This document shows positions 1-10,186 of a stretch of DNA of 64,000 nucleotides, in pieces. Position 1 is the stretch's first letter, and every line of letters starts with the position of its first letter. A program made the position numbers and the translations under genes. Location: the NCBI GenBank assembly GCA_950106755.1, contig OX467091.1:25747538-25811537 (forward strand). Direction: 5' to 3'. Below the pieces are notes generated by a model. That model had not been told where the DNA came from. It ran no database searches and saw only the letters and a list, made by a program, of their open reading frames with translations. This stretch comes from Climacium dendroides. Taxonomy: Eukaryota; Streptophyta; Bryopsida; Hypnales; Climaciaceae.

Positions 1-722
1 TGTAGGTACTGTTGCTATGCAGACGTCTTTGGACTTCAATGTAGTGATCGCTGGGATAGTTCAGTGAATCAAAGATGACAACTGGTTACTCGGTTGTATT
101 CGAGCATAAATACGTTGTGGAACAACACTTAAGCAAGAGGATTCTAGAACCTCTCCCCTCTCCTTTATTGACCCCTGTTACCAGCAACTCATCTATTCAA
201 TGACTGGCTACTTGCTTGGAATTGTAAGCACGTGGTGTAAGCATGGCTTGGCTAAACGTCTGTAGCCACTGATCTTTGTAGCCACTGATTTTTGAATGGA
301 AACTAGGGTAGTCTACAGTCAATAGAGGTCTAGTAATCTACCTCTTTAGAATTGAATAAGAAACTCACATAAGTTAGTGATAAATTTTTGATCCCAAAGT
401 GATCTCCCTCATGCAGCTCTATAGTGATCTCCCAAAAATCACTCCATTCTGTATATTAAATGTATATTAAAATGCTGAAAATGCTTAAAATGACGCAAAT
501 AGTATCCTCTACCGTACACAAAGAAGGCTTACCGGGATAAGCAAATTCATCAATCACACAAAAATATGTATGAAATTTGATGGAACATGTAGAGCTATTT
601 TTTGCCCTATTTTTCTAATGAAGCTTGTGAAGAATTTCTTGCCTCCCCTTCGCGTGTTAGCTTTCTTCAAAGAGATGTTCAGGTAACCTATTCTCTACCT
701 TTTCAGAGTCCTGATCTCAATT
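1..722. other. Intergenic, 3' side of TRX z
   Basis: No coding frame could be supported. A short imperfect direct repeat (TGTAGCCACTGAT) occurs twice at about 262-292, and a similar phrase around GTGATCTCCC recurs at 400-440. The part nearest 722 should include the TRX z 3' UTR, since that gene reads leftward, but no convincing polyadenylation signal was assigned. Confidence 0.5.
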
Positions 723-1900
723 TCATACGGGAGTCACTCCGGGTTCCCATTGGGAAGCGCCCAGTTCTCGCTTGATTATGTCTCGAATAACGTCTGTTGG
801 TAACAACCCTTCTGAGCGAAGGGCATGCTTCTTTTTGTCCGGACTCACGAACACCAATGTGGGCAGACCTCGGATCTGCGGAAAAGAAAAGATTCAAACT
901 TCACACAAGCAAGTAGTTCCATTGTTCGAAAGAAAGCAAAGATTCCACCTTAAAAGAAAGTGACGCTCACGGTATGCTCACCTCCATTTGAGCAGAAAGC
1001 TCATGCTCTTCATCAGTATCAACTTTCAAAAACTGGACGTTGTCAGTGTATTCCACAGCGAGCTGCATTGCAAACAGTCCATTTCTCATTGCAATCTCTG
1101 CCAATCTGGAAGGTGTATTCCCTACCCGCTAAACCAGCGCCAAAACTATCAAACCCTAAACCCTAGTAATGCTCGACTGATCCACATTCTAATTGTTACC
1201 CCTGAAGCACGAACATTACATGATTTAAACATGAACGATTCGATTGATCACATTGTGAAAGAGACAATTCGAATGCAGCAAACTTTATACCACCAGAATC
1301 AGCGAAGAACACTGCAAGGGTTCATCAGAAAATAAACAAAACGGCACAAAAGAAAGCTCCCATAAGACTTACTGAAAACTGCCACAAAAATATATGACCG
1401 CAATTTGCGTGGTTTAAGACGGTACCTGTTCCAGTTGTTGAGCTAGCAAGATGCACGGACCGCACCACGTTGCGTAGAAATCAATAACGATGGGCAAATC
1501 CCTCTTGTTGGTCAGGATGTCATCTAATTCCCGTGCAGATACTTTTTTCTGCAGTCAAAAAGCACAACAAGTCAATCCCACCACACACAACGCAAACTGA
1601 GTCCAAGAGCTTGTAACCAATTCAAGTACCAAGTCATTCAGTTCAACTGCGAAACAAGAAATTGATAAGAAATGTACTGACCACAGTATAATTGCCCTTC
1701 GCTCCAGCAGCACGAATACTGGACACTCTCAATTTCTGAACGCCAGTCTGCGTGAGCGGAACCCTCAACCTAACGCCATTGAAACTGGAATTCACCAAAC
1801 GCGTGCAACTCAACCCAACTCTGGACGAAATTGGATGGCGGACAATGGAGGCAGACGCACGCGGGAGGCAGGAAGTGGACGAAAGGGACGCTGTAGCCAT
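723..1900 (-). CDS. TRXz: Thioredoxin z / CITRX, plastid (4 exons)
   Basis: Spliced gene on the minus strand with exons 1682-1900, 1426-1548, 982-1062 and 723-875. All introns are phase 0 with GT-AG ends, giving 191 aa. Residues 1-70 form a Ser/Thr/Arg-rich, acid-poor N-terminus typical of a chloroplast transit peptide. The thioredoxin fold follows, with the redox site W101-C102-G-P-C105 in the context DFYATWCGPCILLAQ, then VKVDTDEE-like strand residues, and the cis-proline loop RGLPT (P146). The phrases KKVSAREL, LAVEY and RGLPTLVFVSPD match the TRX z/CITRX subfamily as I remember it. Arabidopsis TRX z is similar in length (about 183 aa). Family knowledge: TRX z associates with the plastid-encoded RNA polymerase and with fructokinase-like proteins, and is needed for plastid transcription. 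The start is the first ATG (1898-1900). A GTG lies three codons upstream in the same frame. Confidence 0.93.
1151..1166 (-). promoter_or_regulatory. Telo-box-like repeat in TRX z intron 2
   Basis: AAACCCTAAACCCTAG on the plus strand, which reads as a doubled TTTAGGG unit on the coding strand. It lies inside intron 2 (1063-1425) of TRX z. Plant telo-boxes (AAACCCTA) are known regulatory motifs, usually in promoters or first introns. Function here is inferred only from the motif. Confidence 0.45.
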
Positions 1901-3080
1901 CGTTAACACGGATTAATGACTCTTTACAGTCGGGACTGACACTCACACATCCACACTCGCTGGAGAAACAAAGGAGCTTCAAGCATTGCAAATGCAAGGG
2001 CAGAAGGCAAGAAGCAAGAAACTGAGAGAGCGACGAGAGAATTTGACAATGGCTGAGGATTCAGACAAAACATATTCAACGATATGTGCCCCAGGAACGG
2101 ACGGACAGTTATTCGTCCACTTTGTCGACGGATACACGTTCGGTCGGTCCGGCTGTTCTCGTTCGTCGTCGTTTAGAGTTTATTGTGGTCCCTTCGTTCT
2201 CAACTAAACCAATCTTAGAAATACGTACATCTAGAGTTTTTTAAAAAGTATGGGTCACGTATGAAGAAAATGGTTTGGGATGCTCATTGGAATCCTATTT
2301 TTGTAATGTATATCTTTCACTTAATTGGTACCTTGAAAATTCACTTTTTCTTTTTAAACTATCTCATATTGTATTTGCATGTCTGTAAAAAAATCCAATC
2401 TTTGACTTGTAATATTGGGAGATACAATCTTTTGCTTATCTTGTCGGGAAGAAGTCAATGCTTCTACCTTATTGGAGCATTGTCGGTAGCCCCACAAAAG
2501 TACATCTAGGCAAAATACAAGGGCAAGTTTTGTTACAAGAATTTCTTGTTTGTCCCATTGGTGTAACTCATTTTGTTTTCCAACAACTAAAAGGCTATTA
2601 GTGGTCCAAAAGAAAAAGAATCGCCACTATTGTTAATTCAATGAACTACTTGTAGATGAAAAGTAGTTTTGACCAAGTTGTTGTCTTTGACAAAATTGTA
2701 TTTTTTTCCTGTGTCAAAGAGGATATTTTAGTAGAATCAAGCATTTATTGTACATTGTCCATCCCAAAACACAAGGGAGAGTTTATTTCACATATTGTTG
2801 TAGCTACTTTGGGTTCCAGATCTAAGAGACTTTGCAATAATAAAAACTATATGTGAAGAAGTTTGAATAGGGACTTACTCAACTATCAAGCTAGTGATAG
2901 AAGCCTCTTATAGTGTAGTCTCATTTTCTTTAGAATGATTTGTATTTGTCAGGTATAAAAGAATGAGTTTAGTGCAGGACCTTGTGAGGCTATAGTTGCA
3001 AAGATTCAATGTTGTTGGAGTCATGAAGTCTAATGAGGGTTGAATTTCAACTTTGCCAAAACCAACATTGGAAGGTTGTG
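1901..3080. other. Intergenic upstream of TRX z, AT-rich
   Basis: The part next to 1900 must hold the TRX z promoter and 5' UTR, but no TATA box was assigned with confidence. From about 2260 onward the sequence becomes AT-rich and only short, unsupported frames are open. No known gene was recognised. Confidence 0.4.
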
Positions 3081-3296
3081 TTGAGTGTGAACACCGCCGC
3101 GGATGTTTTGTGTCCAATGAATGATAGAGAATCCTTCTATATAGGACACAAGTGCAACTATTCATCCTCAAAATTTTGTTGTGAAAAGAAGAGGTCTTTC
3201 AATGATTGCTTTTACATTTTTTTAAAACACAATGATTCCCTCAATATCTAAAGGAAAGATTTTTATGGCCACCAGCTCGTCCTTTTGAAGGATTAA
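3081..3296 (+). mobile_element. TTAA-bounded MITE, family 1, copy a
   Basis: A non-coding element of about 216 bp. The right end AAGGATTAA and inner blocks (AATGAATGATAGAGAATCCTT, then GTGCAACTATTCATCC) match the copies at 3364, 13339, 13567, 23397 and 61451. The left end is degenerate (TTGAGTGTGAACACC where the family consensus is TTAACCCTTAAACACC). It points opposite to the next copy, 67 bp away. Confidence 0.7.
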
Positions 3297-3363
3297 TGAT
3301 TCTATCTCACGTAATTCCTTTAGATATTGGTATTTTTAGGATCCTCAAACCTTCAAGTTATTA

Positions 3364-3585
3364 TTAACCCTTAAAGGACAAAGGGGTGACCTTGGAAATC
3401 ATCCTATTTCATTACCATGTGAATCATTGACCTAAGAAATAGTAAAAGCACTTATTGAAAGTCAAACTACTATAGAAGATTTGACAACAAAATTCCAAAG
3501 ATGAATAGTTGCACTTTTGTCCTACTACAATGATTCCTTGTCATCCATAGGATGTTTGGCATCCATGTCCACGTTTAAGGGTTAA
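3364..3585 (-). mobile_element. TTAA-bounded MITE, family 1, copy b
   Basis: A 222-bp element bounded by TTAA on both sides, with terminal inverted repeats TTAACCCTTAAAGGACA and the complement of TGTCCACGTTTAAGGGTTAA. No coding potential. The TTAA boundaries with CCC termini resemble piggyBac-superfamily insertions. The assignment is inferred from the ends only. Confidence 0.8.
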
Positions 3586-4026
3586 TGGTTATAGACTGAC
3601 AAGAAGTCTATAATGTGCAAGCTGGAGTAAGACACCGTTCCTTGGAACAAAGCTTTCAGCACCAAATTAGAACCAATAATTAAGTGAAAACAAATTAATA
3701 AGGAGGTTAAATAGACAATAATTTCCGGACGTAAGTTGGAGTACAGATCTCAGAAAAACAAATTCCGGCGAAAGATCTCATACATCACTCGAACTGCAGA
3801 TACGCTGTCCACTTGATCACAGACAATTGAGAGTCAAACACTCAACAGTCACGATCATTAAACATTGCAGAATCGGAAATTCATGACAATTTATTTGCCA
3901 TTCGAAGCATTTACAACCTACAAACTGGACCATGACAATTTCGACAGATTGAGAGAGCCAGAAGTCTAGGAATCTGCACCCATGTTACAAAGGACATCGA
4001 ACTAGTAAGCTCAAGCCTATAACTTT
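3586..4026. other. Intergenic, 3' side of LHCA3 copy A
   Basis: No gene. It should hold the LHCA3-A 3' UTR. The hexamer AATAAA on the minus strand (plus-strand 3890-3895) lies about 130 bases beyond the stop codon and is a plausible polyadenylation signal. Confidence 0.4.
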
Positions 4027-5930
4027 CTAGTGACCGATCTTCAGGTTGGTCAACAAGTTGTTGTGGACGGGGTCAGCCAAATGATCCAACAAGTTCTGGA
4101 ACGGACCAACGCCGGTGAAGATCGCCTGGATGAAGTATCCCAATATCGCAAGCATCGCAAGTCGACCGTTCTTCACCTCCTTCACCTTCAACGTGGCCAA
4201 CTCCTTCTCGTCCTTTCCGAAATTCAGAAAGTTGAAGATCGGGCCTCCGGGGTAAGATGGGTTGCCTGATCCACCCAAATACTTCTCCAGACCCAAGAAA
4301 TACTGCTTGCCCATGGAACCGGGCTTGTAGTAGTCCTGGGCACGACGGTGCTCGGCGAATCCCATCAATGCCATCTCCAACACGAACAGCGTGTAGGAGT
4401 CAGCCCAGTAGTGGTAGCTGCCAGCGGGTGGGAACACGCCACTCTGGAACCAAGGAATGGCGGTCTGCTGGGGGATGAGACCAAGCTTGCCCAGAATTTC
4501 GGGTGCAATTGCACCGGCAGCTCCGAGCATGGCGAAGCGACCGTTGATGAGCTCGGCGTATGGAAGCCATTGGCGGTCGACGAAGGCGCCAGTGCCTTCG
4601 GGGTCCATCAAACCCAAGGGGTCGAAGCCATAGTCACCAGGCAAACTGAAAATCACCACCCACAGAAGGAGTCTTATTTAGAGGACAACTAAAATTATGA
4701 AGACTTTGCAGGAACAGAATCCAAAAAACGGTGAAGAGAATTAGGGTTCCAGAAACAGAGGATTTGTTACACTCACGTGCCATCGAGGTAGGATAGGGAC
4801 TGCTTTGAGGCAAAGTACAGCTTCCTCTTGCTTCCCCCCTGCAAAGATTGACACAGGAGTAGCCAAACGTGAGAATGTGGTCAAATTTCATGTTGGCTTC
4901 CAAGTCAGTGAACTGCATGGCGGGAATCTCGGGGAAAAACTCACGGTGCTGCTGAGCTGGGCAGTGGTAACGACTGTCCTAGAGGATGAGGCCTTAAGGG
5001 GCACGACGTTGAAGCCGCATGGAAGATTCGTGCCGAAAACAGAGCTCTTCTTCCCTTCCTGAAAAGATGAGAGTCAGCATTCGGCATGTCAAAGTCATAA
5101 ACACGTCCGTTTAAGAAGCCGCCGATACACGTACGATTTAAACCATTAAATGAAGAACCGGAACAAAAACAATCTGGAAGAGCTTTTAAACAGCCAGCAT
5201 GCAAATTCGATACGTAAACCTCTTCCCAATTTATCAAGTCCCGCTAAAATCAGCGAGGTGAGCAAAGCAGGAATGGTCTCTCCCGAGACTCAATGATGGA
5301 GATTAATATCATGGAATCAATTCCCAAAATTCACATCACAGTACACTCCAATTGCATTTGAATCACATTAAAAGATCCTCTGAAACTTAAAGCTTCCAAT
5401 AACCGACTTGAATACTTCTAAGGCAGTCGATCCAGTGTTACAGAAGAACAAGTATAATTCTCTTGAACGGCTATTGTAACAAAATGAAAATGAAATCAGT
5501 GTGACATGGCATTACGACGCAGAGTTGATACTCAGAATCATTGTTTTCATACACAGTTTGACACGTTTCGCAATAGTTAGCTTCACTGCGAAAGAATGTT
5601 ACTGATGAATACGCAGACTATGCCGTAAACAGATTCGTGTTGTGTCGTTACAACTAACATAGTTTCTTGGCGAGAATGCGTGCGATCGAGAACAGAGTGC
5701 GAGCTGCTAAACCCTAGTCACTACTTGAGACGACTACAAACTGCAGAGTATGCAATGTGAGCAACTTAAGCATACCAATGTCCAAAGGCTAATAATGCAA
5801 CAAGAAGACAGGCAAACGCACAGCCCATGGTAAGATCCATGTCCAAATTCGCACATACAAAAGAAGTAGAGGACGACTTGGCCGCGAAGGCGGAGACGGC
5901 AACGCTCCCTGCAGCGACGGTGGCCACCAT
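4027..5930 (-). CDS. LHCA3: LHCA3-type photosystem I antenna protein, copy A
   Basis: Chlorophyll a/b-binding protein of the photosystem I antenna, acting in the thylakoid membrane. Exons are 5859-5930, 4945-5058, 4777-4838 and 4027-4645 (minus strand, GT-AG), giving 288 aa. About the first 60 residues form the transit peptide. The mature part begins near [14 protein letters not shown]. Helix B carries [14 protein letters not shown] (N117), helix [14 protein letters not shown] (E173), and helix [11 protein letters not shown] (N242). The Asn at position 117 occupies the Chl 603 ligand site. In Lhca3 and Lhca4, Asn there (instead of His) is linked to the far-red-shifted chlorophylls, so this trait is kept. 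[11 protein letters not shown] near the C-terminus is the LHC signature. Intron 1 is long (800 bp). A tandem paralogue lies 1.2 kb upstream with a near-identical exon 4. The ATG at 5928-5930 is the first in a good transit-peptide frame. Confidence 0.95.
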
Positions 5931-7158
5931 TGCGACGATTGCTCGATTACTGCGTTGCTGCTCGTCTTGCTAGCAACACAGGAATGCGACTGTGGAGAAA
6001 CTGAACAAGTGAGCTGATGACGAAGACGGAGAAGTTGTCTTCGTCCTGGCAGGAATTTCCAAGAAGAAATTCTTACGAATCTCTAACAACGACTCTCCGA
6101 AGTAGAGCCAGGACAGAAAACAAATGGCAGATGGCAAAGGATGACCGAAACCCTATCCGCTATCCTATCCAGTCTCTATTGGCACCGGCCTCAGGATAAG
6201 AAGATCCAACGGCTGGCTGGCCCTTTTGATGATCTCTGTCCATCTCCATCCGTAAGAGCTTCCCCGAAAATCGAATACCATAGAAGGCCATCGACGCAAA
6301 ACTCGTTGCGAGCACGCACTTGCAGTGTACAACACACGCACTCTCTCATACAACACTTGGAGGTTCATCCTTCGCACGGGTAATAAATCTCATCCTGAAT
6401 CACAAATGTTCGGATGATAATTCACGCTGCCATCTCATGGATAGTGCAATACTGCAGTTAGTGGCAGAATCGAAGGCTTCCATTGAAAATCTGCCCCTAT
6501 TACATGCATATGTCAGCTGTCTCTTGGGAAACTTGGGCGCGCGATGCCAAAGTCTGAGCAGCACTGACTTAAGTGGAAACTGCATCTAAAGCAGTTCTTC
6601 TAAGATGGCATACGGTACGACACAACCTGAGATTTGGGATGAATCAAAAATCAAGATAGTGAAATGAAATGACAGTCTTCCATTGGTGATTGGTATGTTT
6701 GAATTTATGGATATTAAATGCACTCAATACCTCCAAGAACGACACTTCCAAATGACGAACATACTCGATTCCACCTGAACACATTCCATGAATTTTCCTC
6801 CAGGAAACGATTACAATCTTCCGATTTGAATGACTGAATGGCAAGGGCAGGAAAAATTTCAAGCAAAGTAATGATAACCGGAAGGAAAAATTCCACTGAA
6901 AACTCATTTCCAACTGAAAACTAAAATGCATCGGAGACAGAGACACTTGACACAGGGACCACAGCAGCAACAATTACAGGGAACACAAAGAAGTGCTTGG
7001 GAATATAGATTACAAATACCACATTCTGTGCCAAATTTCCTTGCAAGTCACATATACATACGGCAAACTTAAGCAACAATTTCGACGGATTGGGGAAAAA
7101 TATTGATCAGCAACATGTTACAAAAGAACTACGTAGTTCAGCTCAGGACTTCTATTCT
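5931..7158. other. Spacer between the LHCA3 copies
   Basis: This 1.2-kb spacer must carry the LHCA3-A promoter (right of 5930) and the LHCA3-B 3' UTR (left of 7159). GATAAG, an I-box-like core often seen in light-regulated plant promoters, occurs at about 6195. That role is speculative. No other gene is supported. The many short open frames look random. Confidence 0.4.
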
Positions 7159-8978
7159 CTAGTAGCCAATCTTCAGATTGGTCAACAAGTTGTTGTGGAC
7201 GGGGTCAGCCAAATGATCCAACAAGTTCTGGAACGGACCAACGCCGGTGAAGATCGCCTGGATGAAGTATCCCAATATCGCAAGCATCGCAAGTCGACCG
7301 TTCTTCACCTCCTTCACCTTCAACGTGGCCAACTCCTTCTCGTCCTTTCCGAAATTCAGAAAGTTGAAGATCGGGCCTCCGGGGTAAGATGGGTTGCCTG
7401 ATCCACCCAAATACTTCTCCAGACCCAAGAAATACTGCTTGCCCATGGAACCGGGCTTGTAGTAGTCCTGGGCACGACGGTGCTCGGCGAATCCCATCAA
7501 TGCCATCTCCAAAAAGAACAGCGTGTAGGAGTCAGCCCAGTAGTGGTAGCTGCCAGCGGGTGGGAACACACCAGTACGGAACCAAGGAATGGCGGTCTCC
7601 TGGGGGATGAGACCAAGCTTGCCCAAAATTTCGGGTGCAATTGCACCGGCAGCTCCGAGCATGGCGAAGCGACCGTTGATGAGCTCGGCGTATGGGAGCC
7701 ATCGGCGGTCGACGAAGGCGCCAGTGCCTTCGGGGTCCATCAAACCCAAGGGGTCGAAGCCATAGTCACCAGGCAAACTGAAAACCAACCCCTCAGAACG
7801 CCGTCATCAGTGCCAAATCATGTCATGCAGTATAAGAAACAAATAAAGCAAAAAAATCAGCATGTCCGATTCAGTAGAAGAATTCACTCACGTGCCATCG
7901 AGGTAGGATAGGGACTGCTTTGAGGCGAAGTAAAGCTGCCTGTCCTTGCCGCCCTGAAAACAACGAAAGAAAAGTCACCGTTAGCCTTTCTACGGGAGAG
8001 TCATGAACTACCCCAAATCCCAAAATTCGTTGTATGAAAGATAGTAGACGTGAGGAGCATACACTGCTGCTAAGCTGGGCTTTGGTGACTACTGTCCTAG
8101 CAGAGGATGAGGCCCTCTGAGGAACAACATTGAAGGAGCGCAAGCTTGTGCCGAACACAGTGCTCCTCTTTCCTTCCTGCACAAATCGCACAGCACATCA
8201 GTCAGCTCCCAAATATTCTGCTCATTTTACATGACCGCGTAGATCAGATTCAACAATACGCACAGATCTTCGATTAATGCTCCGGTGGAATCATCACTCT
8301 TCCATAATTAGGGTTACCCCACAGTGTCCCATAAAATTCAGTGCGAAAAGAACAATCGAACTCACCACCCTCACCGCCTGATAGTATTCATGACCGCAGA
8401 ACTAACGAGATCGCAAGAAATCAAGAACGACAACACCGAGCACAGGATGCAATACTATTCACAAGCACACCAAATGTTTCATAATCAATATCAGCATGAA
8501 AATGACACAAACGAATTTAGCATCTCAATGGCAAGTTTTTTTAAACTAGATTGCAAAAAACTCGACTACAACAGAGTCACGACTCTTCCCGCACGAAACA
8601 CAATGTGGACATCAAAACGTTCACATTGCCTCAACAACCTCCAAAAAACGCAAAAACTATCCTACATCATCGCACTACATCACATTAACCCCAAACCAGC
8701 ACCAATAACGATAGAATTCCCCAAACAGCTCGCCATTAGCCATATTAACCAAATTTAGCACAGCGCCTACTCTTTCCGATCACTCCATACACTCATCAAC
8801 ACAAGCCTTACCGACAGCATAGCACGATCCAACGTTCAACCAAGCTCCAAGCACACAACAATCCCAATCCACCGCATGCAAAGGAACATGCGATGCCACT
8901 TACCAGGGAGGAAGAGGAGACTTGGGCAGCGAAGGAAGAGACGGCGCTCCCTGCAGCCATCGCGGTCGCTGCAGCCAT
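7159..8978 (-). CDS. LHCA3: LHCA3-type photosystem I antenna protein, copy B
   Basis: Tandem paralogue of the gene at 4027-5930, with identical exon architecture: 8904-8978, 8063-8176, 7892-7953 and 7159-7777. It encodes 289 aa. Exons 2, 3 and 4 have exactly the same lengths as in copy A (114, 62, 619 bp). The N-terminal exon differs (25 codons, Ala/Ser-rich, starting [10 protein letters not shown]), and exon 2 is only moderately similar, whereas exon 4 differs from copy A at roughly 14 of 619 bases by eye. In exon 4 the protein changes are Q/R, Q/E, Q/R, S/T, V/F and H/Y. The helix B Asn (N118) that marks Lhca3/Lhca4 red-chlorophyll binding is conserved. Intron 1 is 727 bp. Both copies look intact and probably functional. 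Confidence 0.95.
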
Positions 8979-9310
8979 GGCGGAAAAAAGAGTTCGACAA
9001 GACTTCGGGATCGTGTTCGGCAAGGGGAAGAGCGTGGTGATGCTAAGGGAGAGTGCGCCTGAGCAACTTGAAGGGGGAGCGTTGGGAGCAAGAGGGGGAG
9101 CAGCAGATAGGATGGCGAAAGAGACTGGTTGCAGCCACACAAAGGGCGGACAAGGGATATTGGGGACCAGGGGGGCCAATGGGAGGGCGAGGACCGGATC
9201 TCGTACCCGGTGGGGGTAAGGGGAAGGGTATCTCCCTAAGGCCCGGATTGGTTCCTGGTCACCGGGAGATACCCGGTCTGCCTCTATATCACTCACCTTC
9301 GGGGCTTTCT
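8979..9310 (-). promoter_or_regulatory. GC-rich upstream region of LHCA3 copy B
   Basis: Directly upstream of the LHCA3-B start, base composition changes to GC-rich for about 330 bp, in contrast to the AT-rich spacers elsewhere. CCAAT is present at 9176-9180, but no TATA box was recognised. This is the expected promoter/5' UTR position. The regulatory assignment is inferred from position. Confidence 0.4.
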
Positions 9311-9641
9311 CGTCCTTGGCAGTGTGAGGGAGGTCCATAAAGCGCACACCTAAGAGCGCTTGAAATATTGAATTCTGGGGAGGTGAAGCTTCTTGAAATA
9401 TTTTCCAGTAATTTTTCCTTGAAAGACAAAAAGAATCGGCATGTAATTCAAGTCGTTTCATATTTTTTGAAGCTTTGTAGAATTAGTTATGAAATTTTGA
9501 CATTGAAATGGCATAGGGCTCTAAAACCACCCTACACATTTGGTACATTGATGGAGGCAATGAAAAAGAAGCATGTATAAAAAATGTACATTTTAGGAGG
9601 TGGTTAGTTTTAGAACTTGTGCACTTTTAGAATCTACTACC
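9311..9641. other. AT-rich spacer, nothing recognised
   Basis: Low-complexity AT-rich sequence left of a TTAA-bounded element. No gene or repeat boundary is supported. Confidence 0.3.
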
Positions 9642-10186
9642 TTAACCCCTAAATGTCCAAAGTCGTTTCCAAAATTGATGATTTGGAAAAATCCATCATT
9701 AAGTACTATATGAAAGAATAGTTTGGAATTCATATACAAATAAAAGTTGTAGATTATGAGTTGTAAATTTCATTCATGCCAATGCTATCACCAATAATTT
9801 TTTTTATAAATTTTGAAAGAAAAATTTTAGAATTCCTTCTTAATTTGATTACAAGCAAAATATTATCATTTTTTGAGTAAATTTTTTTTGATGCATTTGA
9901 AATGAGGTTCCCTTGACAAGATATTTTTTTGAAATTTTTGTGTTTTTAAAATCTATGTCTTCATTCTTGCAATTTTGGCTTAGTCAACCACTTGACAATC
10001 TTCTTCATTTGTGATTTTAGAAAAATAATGTACTCTGGTAACACCAAATCCTACCATTAAATAAGGCAACAACTTGATATATCTCCACAAATTAGGATGA
10101 CTTACATCCAAGCATAATGAGAAAGAACCAAGAGTTTCAATATGTTCATTGCCCCAAAATTGGATGTTGGAGCACTTAGGGGTTAA
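9642..10186. mobile_element. TTAA-bounded non-coding element, 545 bp
   Basis: The left end TTAACCCCTAAATGTCC and the right end GGAGCACTTAGGGGTTAA are imperfect inverted repeats sharing the first dozen bases, with TTAA at both boundaries. The interior is AT-rich, without coding frames. The ends match those of the elements at 38359 and 62902, so it belongs to the same piggyBac-like (by termini) group. Confidence 0.75.

Noticed and set aside
1151..1166. Interstitial telomere or chromosome fusion site
   Set aside because: Only two telomere-type units in an intron, consistent with a telo-box.
4030..4692. Plus-strand open frames opposite LHCA3 copies (also 7090-7911)
   Set aside because: They are antisense shadows of the high-GC LHCA3 exon 4, present in both copies only because that exon is conserved. 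No recognisable protein features.
8808..9461. 217-codon minus-strand frame covering the LHCA3-B start region
   Set aside because: It overlaps exon 1 of LHCA3-B by running through its start in another use of the frame. The upstream part is Pro/Ser/Leu low-complexity from GC-rich promoter DNA.
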